Source of the DNA: JAJYLM01 sp964547905
Lineage (GTDB): Bacteria > JAMCPX01
DNA: 64,000 nucleotides
Direction: 5' to 3'
Assembly: GCA_964547905.1 (NCBI GenBank)
Contig: CAZJPN010000040.1
Location: forward strand, 62,001-126,000
Each line of letters opens with the position of its first letter. Positions within the stretch are counted from its first letter, which is position 1. This document shows positions 1 through 9,456 of the stretch, one piece after another. The notes below the pieces were generated by a model. That model ran no database searches. It saw only the letters and a program-made list of their open reading frames with translations, and was not told the origin of the DNA. The position numbers and the translations under genes are program-made.

Positions 1-403
1 AAGTTATGTAGAGCAGATAAAGACTGTCTCGTGGAGACGATTGGTTAAGATATAATTCGATAATCCTGTCCCTTGCATAATCGGCTAAAAGCCGGTTCTC
101 TACATAAGCCTGAAAATAAAACGCATTGGCAGAATGATCAACGAGCAAAAGCCTTATGATGGAAACTATGCGTTTTGCGGATCCGGATAGTATTTTGATT
201 TCGTTATAAAAGTTTTTGGATATGATCTGTTCTTTATTCGATAGGGCAAGATTATCTATGTTGAAAAAACGCTCGGTTGCTTTTAGAAGCATTTCAAGCT
301 CGTCAAGCAGTCTGTCTTTACCTTCTATTGCAAGCGTTTCAAGCCATTTATCCCGTTCTATGGATATGGCTTTTTTCATCGTGTAATCTTTTTTAGTATC
401 CAT
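1..403 (-). CDS. Incomplete hypothetical protein, helical
   Basis: An open frame runs from the window edge to an ATG at 403, overlapping the end of gpsA by 11 bases; ATG codons at 412 and 379 are alternative starts. The visible 134 residues are rich in Lys, Glu, Leu and Ile with no signal peptide or transmembrane segment, and look mostly helical and cytoplasmic. I do not recognise the family. The overlap suggests co-transcription and translational coupling with gpsA. The 3' end lies outside the window, so length and function are unknown. Confidence 0.55.
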   Translation of the reverse strand, partial: MDTKKDYTMKKAISIERDKWLETLAIEGKDRLLDELEMLLKATERFFNIDNLALSNKEQIISKNFYNEIKILSGSAKRIVSIIRLLLVDHSANAFYFQAYVENRLLADYARDRIIELYLNQSSPRDSLYLLYIT

Positions 404-1400
404 AGTGTTCATCTTTTAACGACCTGCCCAATAATGATTTGATGGACTCTTTTGCGTCTTTACCCCTGTGCAGGATCTCGTATATTTCCGCCGATACCGG
501 CATATCAATATTCAGTTTCTCGGAAATCATTTTGACGGATACCGATGTCTGTACGCCTTCTGCTACCATGATCATGCTGTCCAATATGTCCTTTATACGT
601 TCGCCTCTCCCGATTTTGAATCCAACAGTCCTGTTCCTGCTTTGTTCGTCCGTTGCCGTGAGAACAAGATCCCCGAGTCCGGATAACCCGGAAAATGTTT
701 CCTTCTTCGCGCCCATTTTTATACCGAGTCGTATTATCTCGGCAAGTCCTCTTGTTATAATGGCTGCCCTTGCACTCTTGCCTATATTTGCTCCATCGCA
801 TATACCCGCAGCTATGGCTATCACATTTTTAAGGCTTCCTCCAAGCTCAACGCCTGTCACATCATCCGCAGCATAGAGCCTTAGCGTCTTGGTATTTAGG
901 GTATTCTGGAGTTCTCTGGCTGTCTGTATGTTGTCCGAAGCTATAGTGACTGCCGTCGGCATACCTGCTATAACCTCTTTTGCAAAGCTTGGCCCCGAAA
1001 GAGCGGCACAAATGATGTCTTTGCCCAATACATCCTTTATAACCTCTGTCGGCCGCATGAGTGTCGAGGTTTCGATACCTTTAATCGCACTCACGACAAC
1101 GGCATCTTTTTCTCTATATGAACCCACATGCTTTATTATGTCGCGCATGTATTGAGAAGGCACCACGATTATGAGAAGTTTTTGTTTTTGGATTGCCTCT
1201 TGGATATCGACGAACGCCCTAATCCTTTCGGATAGGACAATGCCTGGCATAAAATAGGTATTTATGTGCCTGGTATTTATGTCGTCACAAAGCTCTTTTT
1301 CTCTGGCCCATAAAGAGACAGTGTAATCATTTACCGCCAGTATATGCGATAGGGCTGTTCCCCAGCTTCCGGCACCGATAACAGCGATCTTCTTCTCCAC
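393..1400 (-). CDS. gpsA: Glycerol-3-phosphate dehydrogenase [NAD(P)+]
   Basis: Cytosolic enzyme reducing dihydroxyacetone phosphate to sn-glycerol-3-phosphate for phospholipid synthesis. The N-terminal Rossmann motif GAGSWG is at residues 9-14. The conserved GxLKNVxAIAxG-type helix carrying the catalytic Lys is present, as is the LSGLGDL segment of the C-terminal helical domain. I chose the GTG at 1400 because AAGGAG sits 6 bases upstream and the product (335 residues) then matches the usual family length. The open frame extends to 1547, but the extra 49 residues are low-complexity, lie partly upstream of a plausible promoter and do not resemble GpsA. The gene is separated from hisS by about 325 bases. 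Confidence 0.93.
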   Translation of the reverse strand: MEKKIAVIGAGSWGTALSHILAVNDYTVSLWAREKELCDDINTRHINTYFMPGIVLSERIRAFVDIQEAIQKQKLLIIVVPSQYMRDIIKHVGSYREKDAVVVSAIKGIETSTLMRPTEVIKDVLGKDIICAALSGPSFAKEVIAGMPTAVTIASDNIQTARELQNTLNTKTLRLYAADDVTGVELGGSLKNVIAIAAGICDGANIGKSARAAIITRGLAEIIRLGIKMGAKKETFSGLSGLGDLVLTATDEQSRNRTVGFKIGRGERIKDILDSMIMVAEGVQTSVSVKMISEKLNIDMPVSAEIYEILHRGKDAKESIKSLLGRSLKDEHYGY

Positions 1401-1725
1401 GTATAACTCCTTCATTTTATAGCAGCGAGGAAAAATTTCTTTTTTATTATCTACGACTTTAAAAAATTTGCAAGCAATAAATTTAAGTGTATCAAAAATA
1501 CATTTGCAAAACTTCTCCATCAAAACCCAAATATTCAAAACAAACAATGAAAGAACAAAACCTGGTTTAATTTTGTTTCTTTGGATTTGTTGAGGGTTTC
1601 GATATTAGAATTTATTAGTATTTAAGGAAATTGTGAATCGCACGACCTATGCTTTTACAGCCGTATATTTCTCATCGAGCGATTTGCGATTAAATCGGGC
1701 TGATCGTAAAGAAGAAATGCATGTT
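1401..1725 (-). other. Long leader between hisS and gpsA
   Basis: About 325 bases without a convincing gene. It contains the possible gpsA promoter and AT-rich sequence. Near 1498-1512 it holds a CATTTGCAAAACTT motif that also occurs at 51030-51043 beside a dispersed repeat. No riboswitch or strong terminator hairpin was recognised. Confidence 0.5.
1444..1473 (-). promoter_or_regulatory. Possible sigma-70 promoter for gpsA
   Basis: On the minus strand TTGCAA (1468-1473) is followed after 18 bases by TAATAA (1444-1449), about 45 bases upstream of the chosen GTG. It would make gpsA independent of the hisS operon and fits the shorter start. It is inferred from consensus similarity only. Confidence 0.35.
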
Positions 1726-2973
1726 TTATAAATGCTGAATTGCACCGACTATATCCATATCTTTCACCTTCTCCTGGTGTCCGTCGGAAAGTCGCTTCAG
1801 TGTAACATATCCTTCTTTTAATTCATCCTTACCTATGATGGCGACTGCAAAAGATTTTATTCTGTCTGCACGCCGCATCATACTCTTGATAGTTTTTTCG
1901 CCGTATCCTATTTCACACGTTTTTTCCGCCTGTCTCAACAGCAGTGCAATATCAAGCGCCTTTTGCTTGGCTTCTTCTGTTAAGGGAATAATAAAAACAT
2001 CGAGCCCATTTATAGATGGTGTGTCTATCAATCCTGCAATACGCTCGACACCCATTGCAAAACCAATTGCAGGCGTGTGTGTGCCCCCGAACAATTCGAC
2101 AAGATAGTCATACCTCCCGCCTGCGAGTACTGCATTCTGTGCCCCGGCATCTTCAGCGGTAAATTCGAATACGGTTCTTGAATAGTAATCAAGTCCTCTT
2201 ACGAGTCTCGGATCGATGAGATAGAATAATTTCAATCCATCAAGACCTGCTTTAACTGTATTGAAATGTGCCGAGCAATTGCTGCATAGATAATCTGTTG
2301 TTTTTGGTGCATCTGCTGTGGCTGCAATGCAACCGTGTTTTTTACAGTCCAGAATTCGCAGAGGGTTTGTATCGATTCTCCTTTTACAATCATCGCACAG
2401 TTTATCTTTTATGGTGTTGAGGTATGATTTTAATGCCTGTGTGTATCCGGGTCTGCAATCCGGACATCCTATTGAATTGATTCTTATGGTTATACCCTTT
2501 ACAGAAAGGGCTTCGATTATCATATCTGCAAGTTTTATAATTTCGATATCTATAAAGGGATCGGCTATGCCCAGGCTCTCACACCCTGTCTGATAGAACT
2601 GTCTGAACCTCCCCTTTTGCGGTCTCTCATGCCGGAACATCGGTCCTGTATAAAACCATTTCTGTATGGGATCCTGCTTGTCTATACTGTGTTCAAGGTA
2701 TGCCCTGACGGCGGATGCTGTACCCTCGGGTCTCAGAGAGAGGGAATCACCGCCGGTGTCTTGAAAGGTATACATCTCTTTCTCTATTATATCTGTTCCT
2801 GTGCCGATGCTTCTCACGAACAGGTCTGTTTTTTCAAGCAGCGGGGTGCGGATCTCTTTGAAATTATAAAGGTTGAAATACTTTTTTGCGATATCTTCTA
2901 TGTGTTGTAATTTATAGCTTTCGGGATAAAATATATCATTAAAACCACGGATAGATTGAAACTTGCTGTCCAT
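1726..2973 (-). CDS. hisS: Histidine-tRNA ligase
   Basis: Class II aminoacyl-tRNA synthetase charging tRNA-His. The N-terminal region has the HisRS signature RGFNDIFYPES-like start. Motif 2 (LRPEGTASAVRAY) and the histidine-binding motif LVRGLDYYSRTVFEF are present, followed by motif 3 (GFAMGVERI) and a C-terminal anticodon-binding domain. At 415 residues it is full length. It is the last gene of the run MXAN_5187-like, tsaE, lysC, cimA, hisS, starting 14 bases after the cimA stop, so it is probably translated from the same mRNA. No strong ribosome binding site is visible. Confidence 0.96.
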   Translation of the reverse strand: MDSKFQSIRGFNDIFYPESYKLQHIEDIAKKYFNLYNFKEIRTPLLEKTDLFVRSIGTGTDIIEKEMYTFQDTGGDSLSLRPEGTASAVRAYLEHSIDKQDPIQKWFYTGPMFRHERPQKGRFRQFYQTGCESLGIADPFIDIEIIKLADMIIEALSVKGITIRINSIGCPDCRPGYTQALKSYLNTIKDKLCDDCKRRIDTNPLRILDCKKHGCIAATADAPKTTDYLCSNCSAHFNTVKAGLDGLKLFYLIDPRLVRGLDYYSRTVFEFTAEDAGAQNAVLAGGRYDYLVELFGGTHTPAIGFAMGVERIAGLIDTPSINGLDVFIIPLTEEAKQKALDIALLLRQAEKTCEIGYGEKTIKSMMRRADRIKSFAVAIIGKDELKEGYVTLKRLSDGHQEKVKDMDIVGAIQHL

Positions 2974-2987
2974 GCGGTTCTCTAAAA

Positions 2988-4592
2988 TCAGCTTTTTGAT
3001 TTTTTATATTTCAAGAGCCTGTAGTTTATGCTGTCCACGAGAGCGATCCAGCTTGCCTCGATGATATTCTGTGATACGCCAACAGTACCCCATCTGTTTG
3101 TCCCATCGCCTGATTCTATGAGAACCCGTACCGATGCCCCGGTCCCTTCACCGGAAGAAATTACCCTGACTTTGAAATCCAACAATTTTACATTTCTTAG
3201 TTCGGGATAAAACTTCTCCAATGCTTTTCTAAGGGCGTTATCCAGAGCATTGACAGGCCCATTGCCCATTGCAGCCGTGTGCTCAAGCTTCCCGTCAACC
3301 TCGAGCATAATGGTTGCCTCTGCTATAGGCGGTTCATCCTCTTTTCTCTTTTCGTCTATTACCCTGAAGCCCACAAGCCTGAAGAATTTCCTGTGTCTGT
3401 TCATAGACTTATTTATGAGCAGTTCAAGGGACGCTTCTGCAGCCTCATACTGATACCCTTTATTCTCAAGCTCCTTAATAGTTCTCACAATACGTGATGC
3501 ATCCACAGCATTATAAAGACTTATACCAAGCTCTTTAGACTTCATGAGAATATTGGCTTTGCCGGACAAATCGGACACAAGTATGCGTCTGCTGTTCCCT
3601 ACGAGTGCAGGGTTTATATGTTCATATGTTTTTGTATTTTTTACAATGGCATCCACATGAACGCCGGCCTTGTGGGCAAAGGCGCTGTCTCCAACGTACG
3701 GCAGGTATTGATTCGGCGGCAGATTGGCCAATTCATCAACAAGCCTTGAAATCTCCTTCAGCCGTTTGAGGTTTTCACCCAGCACATTATAACCCATCTT
3801 TAATTGCAGCGGTGGAATGATGGAACACAGGTTTGCATTGCCGCACCGTTCTCCATAACCGTTGATTGTACCCTGGAGATGACGAACGCCATGTTTTACC
3901 GCAATCAGCGTGCTTGCAACCGCTGTTTCAGAATCATTGTGCAGATGTATGCCAAGCTTATCAGGGTTTATGAGCACTTTGACATCTTCAATGATGTTTT
4001 CTATGTCCCACGGCATTGTGCCGCCGTTTGTGTCGGCAAGCACTATACGATCCGCGCCGCCCTGCTCGGCCGCGAGAATGGTCTTCAGAGCGTATTCTTT
4101 GTTGTTTTTGTAACCGTCAAAGAAATGCTCTGCGTCATAGATAACGCCGCTCATGTACCTTTTTAAAAATTTTACAGAATCGAATATAAGCTCAAGATTT
4201 TCATCGAGTGATATACGCAGTGCATCTCTCACATGGAGGTCCCAGCTTTTGCCGAATATCGTGGCATAGTCTACACCCGATTCTACGATTGCCCTCAGGT
4301 TGGTATCATTTGCAGCGGTTACGCCTTTTTTTCGCGTGCTTCCAAACGCAGTAAGATGTGTTTCCTTCAGTTTTATTGCGGAAGCCTTTTTAAAAAACTC
4401 GATATCCCTTGGATTCGAACCGGGCCATCCGCCTTCTACATAGGCAAAGCCTATATCCTCAAGGGCGTTGAGGATTCTCAACTTATCTTCCACGGAAAAA
4501 TTTACGCGTTCAGACTGAGAGCCGTCCCTTAAAACAGTATCATAAACCTCTATTTTTTTAGAAGTCATGGAATGGTTCAGGGATTTGCTCAC
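2988..4592 (-). CDS. cimA: (R)-citramalate synthase
   Basis: Condenses pyruvate and acetyl-CoA to citramalate, the threonine-independent entry to isoleucine synthesis. The catalytic TIM barrel begins with the DTVLRDGSQSE motif near residue 18. The metal-binding HLHNDSETAVA and the NGYGERCGNANL motif follow, and a C-terminal LeuA-type allosteric domain completes 534 residues. The length and the GSQSE and EGGWPGSNP motifs separate CimA from isopropylmalate and homocitrate synthases. The first codon is a GTG overlapping the lysC stop (GTGA); an ATG eight codons later is possible but has no Shine-Dalgarno sequence. Pairing with lysC suggests coordination of aspartate-family and isoleucine synthesis. 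Confidence 0.92.
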   Translation of the reverse strand: MSKSLNHSMTSKKIEVYDTVLRDGSQSERVNFSVEDKLRILNALEDIGFAYVEGGWPGSNPRDIEFFKKASAIKLKETHLTAFGSTRKKGVTAANDTNLRAIVESGVDYATIFGKSWDLHVRDALRISLDENLELIFDSVKFLKRYMSGVIYDAEHFFDGYKNNKEYALKTILAAEQGGADRIVLADTNGGTMPWDIENIIEDVKVLINPDKLGIHLHNDSETAVASTLIAVKHGVRHLQGTINGYGERCGNANLCSIIPPLQLKMGYNVLGENLKRLKEISRLVDELANLPPNQYLPYVGDSAFAHKAGVHVDAIVKNTKTYEHINPALVGNSRRILVSDLSGKANILMKSKELGISLYNAVDASRIVRTIKELENKGYQYEAAEASLELLINKSMNRHRKFFRLVGFRVIDEKRKEDEPPIAEATIMLEVDGKLEHTAAMGNGPVNALDNALRKALEKFYPELRNVKLLDFKVRVISSGEGTGASVRVLIESGDGTNRWGTVGVSQNIIEASWIALVDSINYRLLKYKKSKS

Positions 4593-5806
4593 TTTGCCTT
4601 GTCAAGTCCGAATGCTTCGTGAAGCACCCTTACAGCAAGTTCTGTATACTTTGCCTCTATGACACATGATATCTTTATTTCCGAGGTACTGATCATCTGT
4701 ATGTTTATGTTCTCTTTTGCAAGTGCAGAAAACATTTGTTGTGCAACGCCTGCATGGCTTCTCATGCCTGCACCTATGATGGAAATCTTTGCTATGCTCT
4801 GATCCGATACCACATTTTTGGCATTGATATCCTTTGCAATATCTTTTATTATCTCCATTGCACGTTTGAAATCGCTCTTTGCTACGGTGAATGTAAGATC
4901 CGTATTGCCTTCTGTGCTGATGTTTTGAACGATCATGTCCACGTTTATATTCGCATCTGTCAACGGCTTAAAGAGCTTTGATGCAATACCCGGTTTGTCG
5001 GGTATTTGTACAAGTGTTATTTTTGCCTCATTTTTGTCATACGCTATACCGGAAACTACTGCTTCTTCCATATCTTTATCCTCCGTTACCAATGTTCCTC
5101 CACTGTCTGTGAAGGTAGATTTTACCATTACTGGAACCTTATACTTCATTGCAAACTCTACAGACCTTGTTTGCAAAACCTTTGCTCCAAGGCTTGCCAT
5201 TTCAAGCATTTCTTCAAAGGAAATCTTATCAAGCCTTCTCGCCTCTGGTACAATGTTCGGATCCGTGGTGTATACGCCGTCAACATCTGTGTATATCTCG
5301 CACACATCCGCTTTGAGGGCTGCAGCAAGGGCAACCGCAGTTGTATCCGATCCTCCCCTGCCAAGGGTTGTGATATTGCCTTTATCATCAATACCCTGAA
5401 AACCCGCAACCACCACAACGTAGCCATCCTTGAGCGCCTTTCTTATCTTTGTATCTTCTATTTTCAGGATGCGGCTTTTCGAATAAGCAGAATCCGTTAC
5501 TATAGGTACCTGAAAACCGAGAAAGGATTTTGCCTTATGCCCCATTGCATTGAGTGCTATGGATAAAAGGCCAATCGTAACCTGCTCGCCTGTTGATACA
5601 ACCACGTCATACTCTCTAAGGTCCGGTATCTCTGCTGTTTTATTGGTGTAGTCAACAAGTTTGTTTGTTTCGCCAGACATTGCAGATACAACAACGATGA
5701 GGTCATCTCCCTTGTCCTTTGCCTTTGCCACTTTTCTTGCTACGTTTTTGATCTTATCTATATCTCCCACTGATGTTCCGCCGAATTTTTTAACCACTAA
5801 AGCCAT
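4589..5806 (-). CDS. lysC: Aspartate kinase
   Basis: Phosphorylates aspartate in the first step to lysine, threonine and methionine. KFGGTSV is at residues 7-13, the amino-acid kinase fold runs to about 240 (with the TDVDGVYTTDP segment), and two ACT domains follow (PDKPGIASKLF, then GAGMRSHAGVAQQMF), implying feedback control by end products. The length of 405 residues is typical of the monofunctional kinase. A GAGAGGT ribosome site precedes the ATG. It overlaps tsaE by 10 bases upstream and cimA by 4 downstream. Confidence 0.96.
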   Translation of the reverse strand: MALVVKKFGGTSVGDIDKIKNVARKVAKAKDKGDDLIVVVSAMSGETNKLVDYTNKTAEIPDLREYDVVVSTGEQVTIGLLSIALNAMGHKAKSFLGFQVPIVTDSAYSKSRILKIEDTKIRKALKDGYVVVVAGFQGIDDKGNITTLGRGGSDTTAVALAAALKADVCEIYTDVDGVYTTDPNIVPEARRLDKISFEEMLEMASLGAKVLQTRSVEFAMKYKVPVMVKSTFTDSGGTLVTEDKDMEEAVVSGIAYDKNEAKITLVQIPDKPGIASKLFKPLTDANINVDMIVQNISTEGNTDLTFTVAKSDFKRAMEIIKDIAKDINAKNVVSDQSIAKISIIGAGMRSHAGVAQQMFSALAKENINIQMISTSEIKISCVIEAKYTELAVRVLHEAFGLDKAK

Positions 5807-6312
5807 ATTTTTTTACCTCTCTTGAAATTTTTGCTGTTTCCTATTTCACCCAAAATTTCTTTTTTGCCTTTTAATGCTATCAATCTACCATCCTTTTTAA
5901 TACTGAAAATTAAAAACAAATCAAGATAATTTGCAAGAGATTTAAACTTTTCTGGCCATTCTATCAAAAGGAATCCTTTGTCCGAATCTAAATCATAGAT
6001 ACCGATTCTGGTTAATTCGTCATCTGAATTTATTCTGTAGAGATCCGCGTGAAATATCGGTACCGTGCCTTTGTATTCATTTATAAGGGTAAATGTAGGG
6101 CTTGTCACAGCATCTCTCTCTATATTATATGCCGTAGCAAATCCTTTTACGAACGTCGTTTTACCCGCCCCGAGTTCACCGGTCAGCCCGATTGTTGTCC
6201 CGGGCCGCAGCACCTGTGCCAGACGCTTTGAAAACCCCATCATTTCAGCCGGAGTCTTTATAAACAGCCTGAGATGCTTGAACGGTTTTCCCCTCTTCTG
6301 CGCTTTAGACAT
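5797..6312 (-). CDS. tsaE: tRNA threonylcarbamoyladenosine biosynthesis ATPase TsaE
   Basis: ATPase partner of TsaB/TsaD in forming t6A37 on ANN-decoding tRNAs. The Walker A motif GELGAGKT is at residues 45-52, followed by the family segments SPTFTLINEY and HADLYRI and the IEWPEKF motif. At 171 residues it is slightly longer than usual because of a basic C-terminal tail. It starts 7 bases after the preceding gene and overlaps lysC by 10 bases, so it is inside the operon. Confidence 0.93.
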   Translation of the reverse strand: MSKAQKRGKPFKHLRLFIKTPAEMMGFSKRLAQVLRPGTTIGLTGELGAGKTTFVKGFATAYNIERDAVTSPTFTLINEYKGTVPIFHADLYRINSDDELTRIGIYDLDSDKGFLLIEWPEKFKSLANYLDLFLIFSIKKDGRLIALKGKKEILGEIGNSKNFKRGKKIWL

Positions 6313-6319
6313 ATTCGTT

Positions 6320-6862
6320 TTAATATTTCGGTACTGCCTTGAACTTCAGTTTTTTGTTCTCATACTCAACTTTAAATTCTACATCTTTGCATTTATACTG
6401 TGAAAGCAGTTCATTCCGTTTCGATTCAAGTGTTTCCTTTATACTCTCATACGAATTTATATTTGCAGATGGATTAAGGGATGCAGCAAGCCTGACATAA
6501 TCATTGTATACCTGCTGATACCTATTTGATTCCATTTGGGTAGACGCAGACATCGGTTCTACTGGTTTTTTTGTAAGTGCGGATTCCAACAGTCTAAGGC
6601 GTTTATCCCAGAAAGTTTTGAGAGATATGAATCGTGATATTGTATTCTCGTAGGTGAATTTCTGGCTTACTTTTACAAAATGCACCTTGCTGAGTTTTAA
6701 AATAAGCCTCTCCACGTCTTCGCGTTTTCGCACAGGTTCTAATTTTATATCCTTTGTGAAGTATCTGTCATAATCGAACTTAAGGTCCCTTATACGTGCC
6801 TCAAGTATGCTGAGCTGGGCATCTATGTTCGTTTCTTCTATATTGTTCATATTGAATGCCAT
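6320..6862 (-). CDS. MXAN_5187 C-terminal-like conserved protein
   Basis: A soluble, charged, helical protein of 180 residues. The N-terminal half is predicted coiled coil (residues 15-95). The C-terminal half ends with a YESIKETLESK...YKCKDVEFKVEYENKKLKFKAVP-type block that I recall from the deltaproteobacterial MXAN_5187 C-terminal family. Function is not established. It is the first gene of the tsaE-lysC-cimA-hisS run and may be the promoter-proximal gene. The start could be the ATG at 6862 or an ATG four codons later; neither has a clear ribosome site. Confidence 0.65.
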   Translation of the reverse strand: MAFNMNNIEETNIDAQLSILEARIRDLKFDYDRYFTKDIKLEPVRKREDVERLILKLSKVHFVKVSQKFTYENTISRFISLKTFWDKRLRLLESALTKKPVEPMSASTQMESNRYQQVYNDYVRLAASLNPSANINSYESIKETLESKRNELLSQYKCKDVEFKVEYENKKLKFKAVPKY

Positions 6863-6871
6863 TTTAAATGC

Positions 6872-6888
6872 TTAACCCGAAAAATGCA
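6872..6888 (+). repeat. Dispersed 17-bp repeat, copy 1
   Basis: TTAACCCGAAAAATGCA. A near-identical copy lies at 23124-23140 (one mismatch), an exact copy at 51017-51033 and an exact inverted copy at 51435-51451. Copies 1 and 2 share 23 bases apart from one mismatch. All copies are intergenic. Confidence 0.75.
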
Positions 6889-6937
6889 ATAAGATATAAA
6901 GGTGAGGTAACCTCGCCATTACAAGTTCTCTCGGGGT

Positions 6938-6956
6938 ATCCCGCCTTTGGCGGGAT
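6938..6956. terminator. GC-rich hairpin in the divergent region
   Basis: ATCCCGCC (6938-6945), loop TTT, GGCGGGAT (6949-6956). A weaker stem lies at 6901-6917. There is no clear U-run on either strand, so it may be a repeat or attenuator and not a terminator. It sits between the divergent MXAN_5187-like and HU genes. Confidence 0.4.
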
Positions 6957-7023
6957 CGTGTGACCCACTATCTTACATTGTAAGAATAAACCTTAAAAAA
7001 TATTACACCCGAACAAAATCTTC

Positions 7024-7051
7024 TTGACTTACTTATTGTATCTGGTATTAA
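7024..7051 (+). promoter_or_regulatory. Promoter of the HU gene
   Basis: TTGACT (7024-7029), 16-base spacer, TATTAA (7046-7051), followed by a strong AAAGGAGGG ribosome site at 7071-7079. Confidence 0.55.
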
Positions 7052-7082
7052 CGCAAATATCTGATAATGTAAAGGAGGGTAT

Positions 7083-7358
7083 ATGACTAAGGCGGATTTG
7101 GTAAAGAAACTGGCAGACGATGCCGAGGTTTCAAAAGCAAAGGCAGAGTTAGTTCTGAACGGTTTTATAAAACATGTTACGGTATTATTGAAAAAAGGCG
7201 ATAAGTTGACCTTGCCTGGTTTTGGCACTTTTGTTGTTACAAAAAGAGCTGCAAGGGAAGGTATAAATCCTCAAACCAAGGCTAAAATTAAAATACCGGC
7301 AAGGAGAGTGCCAAAGTTTAAAGCCGGTATCTCCTTAAAAAAAGCAGTGGCAAAATAA
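7083..7358 (+). CDS. hup: HU-family DNA-binding protein
   Basis: Small nucleoid protein of 91 residues that bends DNA as a dimer. It has the helical N-terminus MTKADLVKKLAD, the core GDKLTLPGFGTF and the beta-arm with the prolines typical of HU, and ends at usual HU length. A strong ribosome site and its own promoter and terminator make it a single-gene unit expected to be highly expressed. IHF is an alternative subfamily, but one homodimeric-type gene of this sort is usually annotated HU. Confidence 0.92.
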   Translation: MTKADLVKKLADDAEVSKAKAELVLNGFIKHVTVLLKKGDKLTLPGFGTFVVTKRAAREGINPQTKAKIKIPARRVPKFKAGISLKKAVAK

Positions 7359-7370
7359 TTGTATATTTTT

Positions 7371-7393
7371 GTGATGGGGCTATGCCCCATCAC
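7371..7393 (+). terminator. Hairpin terminator after HU
   Basis: GTGATGGGGC (7371-7380), loop TAT, GCCCCATCAC (7384-7393): a perfect 10-bp stem 12 bases after the HU stop. The tail is T-rich but interrupted. Confidence 0.7.
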
Positions 7394-7431
7394 AGTACTT
7401 TAATTTCCTCATATATAAATAAGGGGGAATT

Positions 7432-9456
7432 TTGTCTTCGTTGAAAGTAGAGGGATATACCCATGAAGAACAATTAGCAAAATGGGCAATAAAAGCCCGT
7501 TATTTCTCCTATCCCGTAGCTGTACTTCTTGTATTGCTTTTCTTCAGAAATCATACCGCCATTTATAAGTATTTTTTACTCGCTTCGGTTATTGCCCTTG
7601 TTATCGATGTTTTGTGCGATTACTTTTATGAAGTTATTAAACTCAAGTATGCTATCGGGATATTCTTGGCTATACTCGATACTGCGATTACATCTTTTGC
7701 CGTTTTTTTGACAGGAGGTTTCCATAGTCCTTTTTTTATTCTTTTCTTATTGCAGATAATCGGTGTTGGTTTATTGGGCAATGCCGTACTTACCATTATC
7801 TTTTTTCTTATAGATACGGTTTTTTATGCTCTGGCATCATACTCAAACCTGTTGTTGCGTCAGGGCAGTTTTGTATTTGTAAACCATGATTTTACCCATA
7901 TTATAACTCGGGTAAGATTGGAAAGGATTGATTCTGTTCTTATCAATTTAGCCGTTTTTGTCTTGATTGTTATAATACTCGCTGTTGTAAACAAAAAGTT
8001 GAGTGCTGCCTCAAAACAGATGTTCTCCGACAGGAAAAAATTAAACTTCTTATTGACTGTTATGGAAAGATTCAGAAAACTTGAGCCGCTTCGCAGTTTT
8101 TTAGATAAAACTACAACTATGATAAGTGATATGTTAGGGTATCGGTATAATGCCATCGTATTATTAAACAACGACAAAACAGAACTGTATATGAATGCTC
8201 ATAATCCGAAGATTGGTGAAGAAAAAAGAATAATAGAACAGGCAAACGATTTGTATGGCTATGAGTTAAAGGACATGAGTTTAGCCATGTCAAATGATGC
8301 TAATATCGTTGTAAGGGCTGTAAAAGAATTAACTACACTCGTGACGCATGATGCGTGGGATATCCTTATAGGTGTTACTCCGTCGGTAACGAAAGAAATA
8401 GCAGAGCATGTACAACAATTAACAGGAAACAAAACATACATTGTTACACCCATTATTGTGTTTGGTGATGTGATTGGTGTTCTGGAGGCAGAGTCCAAGT
8501 CAATCCATGTGGATACGGATACTATAGAATTACTTGAAAGGTTTGCCTCACAAATAGGGGTAAGCATTATAAACAATCGCCTTTATACGGAAACACTGAA
8601 TCAGAAGAAAGAGATAGAGGATCATTATCATGAAATGAACTCTGTACTTGGTGAACTTCAACAGTCCTATTCAAGGCTTGAAGATTTTGCAAAAGAGCTT
8701 GAACGCTCAAAAAATAAATTGGAAGAGATGAAGGGTGTTCTCTATCATGCGGACAAACTTGCCAATATGGGACAGGTTATAGCGAGTATCACGCATCAAT
8801 TCAGCAGTCCTATTTCAGTAATATCGGGGCAGATAGAATTGCTTATCAAAGAATTGAACGATAAGGGTATCGATATCAACAAGGATAGAATCGAAAAAAT
8901 TAAATTAAGCATCAATAAGCTCGATGAGTCCGTGAGAAAACTCATGGTGTCTGTAAGGCTGACGAAACCGGAGTTCAGGAATATCAATATCAATGATATT
9001 GTTAATTTAGTTGCATCGTTGTGGGAGTACGAGTTAAAAATAATTGGTATCGAACTTGTCAAAAAACTCGATGAAAATTTGCCGGAGATTCATGGTATTC
9101 CGGACGCTATAGAACAGTTGCTTGTCAATCTGATTTCCAATGCAAGGGACGCAATGGGAAATACAAAAGGTAGTATTCTTATCTCCACAAGAATTTTTGA
9201 CAAAGACAATATAGAACTCGAAATAACGGACCAAGGTGTTGGTATTCCCGATGAGTATCTATCAAAAATATTCACGCCGTTTTTTACAACCAAGCCTGCA
9301 GGTAAGGGAACAGGTCTTGGCATGATTATCGTTATGAATGCTGTTGAAGAGCATGGCGGCCGCATTATGGTAAAAAGTGAGTTGAATAAAGGCACAACAT
9401 TTACTATAATCTTACCTATAAGGCATAGACATAATGATGGATATACAAAAAACTGA
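7432..9456 (+). CDS. Membrane sensor histidine kinase with GAF domain
   Basis: Two-component sensor of 674 residues. About six hydrophobic segments lie between residues 30 and 190, then a GAF domain (about 205-375), a coiled coil (about 385-440) and a HisKA domain with the phosphoacceptor His455 in the ITHQFSSPI motif. The HATPase domain follows, with an N box NLISNARDAM near 566 and G boxes TDQGVGIP and GTGLGM. The start is TTG at 7432 with AAGGGGG upstream. Its 3' end overlaps the response regulator gene by 23 bases, so the two form a pair. The signal is unknown; the GAF domain may bind a small molecule. Confidence 0.92.
   Translation: MSSLKVEGYTHEEQLAKWAIKARYFSYPVAVLLVLLFFRNHTAIYKYFLLASVIALVIDVLCDYFYEVIKLKYAIGIFLAILDTAITSFAVFLTGGFHSPFFILFLLQIIGVGLLGNAVLTIIFFLIDTVFYALASYSNLLLRQGSFVFVNHDFTHIITRVRLERIDSVLINLAVFVLIVIILAVVNKKLSAASKQMFSDRKKLNFLLTVMERFRKLEPLRSFLDKTTTMISDMLGYRYNAIVLLNNDKTELYMNAHNPKIGEEKRIIEQANDLYGYELKDMSLAMSNDANIVVRAVKELTTLVTHDAWDILIGVTPSVTKEIAEHVQQLTGNKTYIVTPIIVFGDVIGVLEAESKSIHVDTDTIELLERFASQIGVSIINNRLYTETLNQKKEIEDHYHEMNSVLGELQQSYSRLEDFAKELERSKNKLEEMKGVLYHADKLANMGQVIASITHQFSSPISVISGQIELLIKELNDKGIDINKDRIEKIKLSINKLDESVRKLMVSVRLTKPEFRNININDIVNLVASLWEYELKIIGIELVKKLDENLPEIHGIPDAIEQLLVNLISNARDAMGNTKGSILISTRIFDKDNIELEITDQGVGIPDEYLSKIFTPFFTTKPAGKGTGLGMIIVMNAVEEHGGRIMVKSELNKGTTFTIILPIRHRHNDGYTKN

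Noticed and set aside
1401..1547. N-terminal extension of GpsA
   Set aside because: The 49 extra residues do not resemble GpsA; the GTG at 1400 has a good ribosome site and gives normal length.
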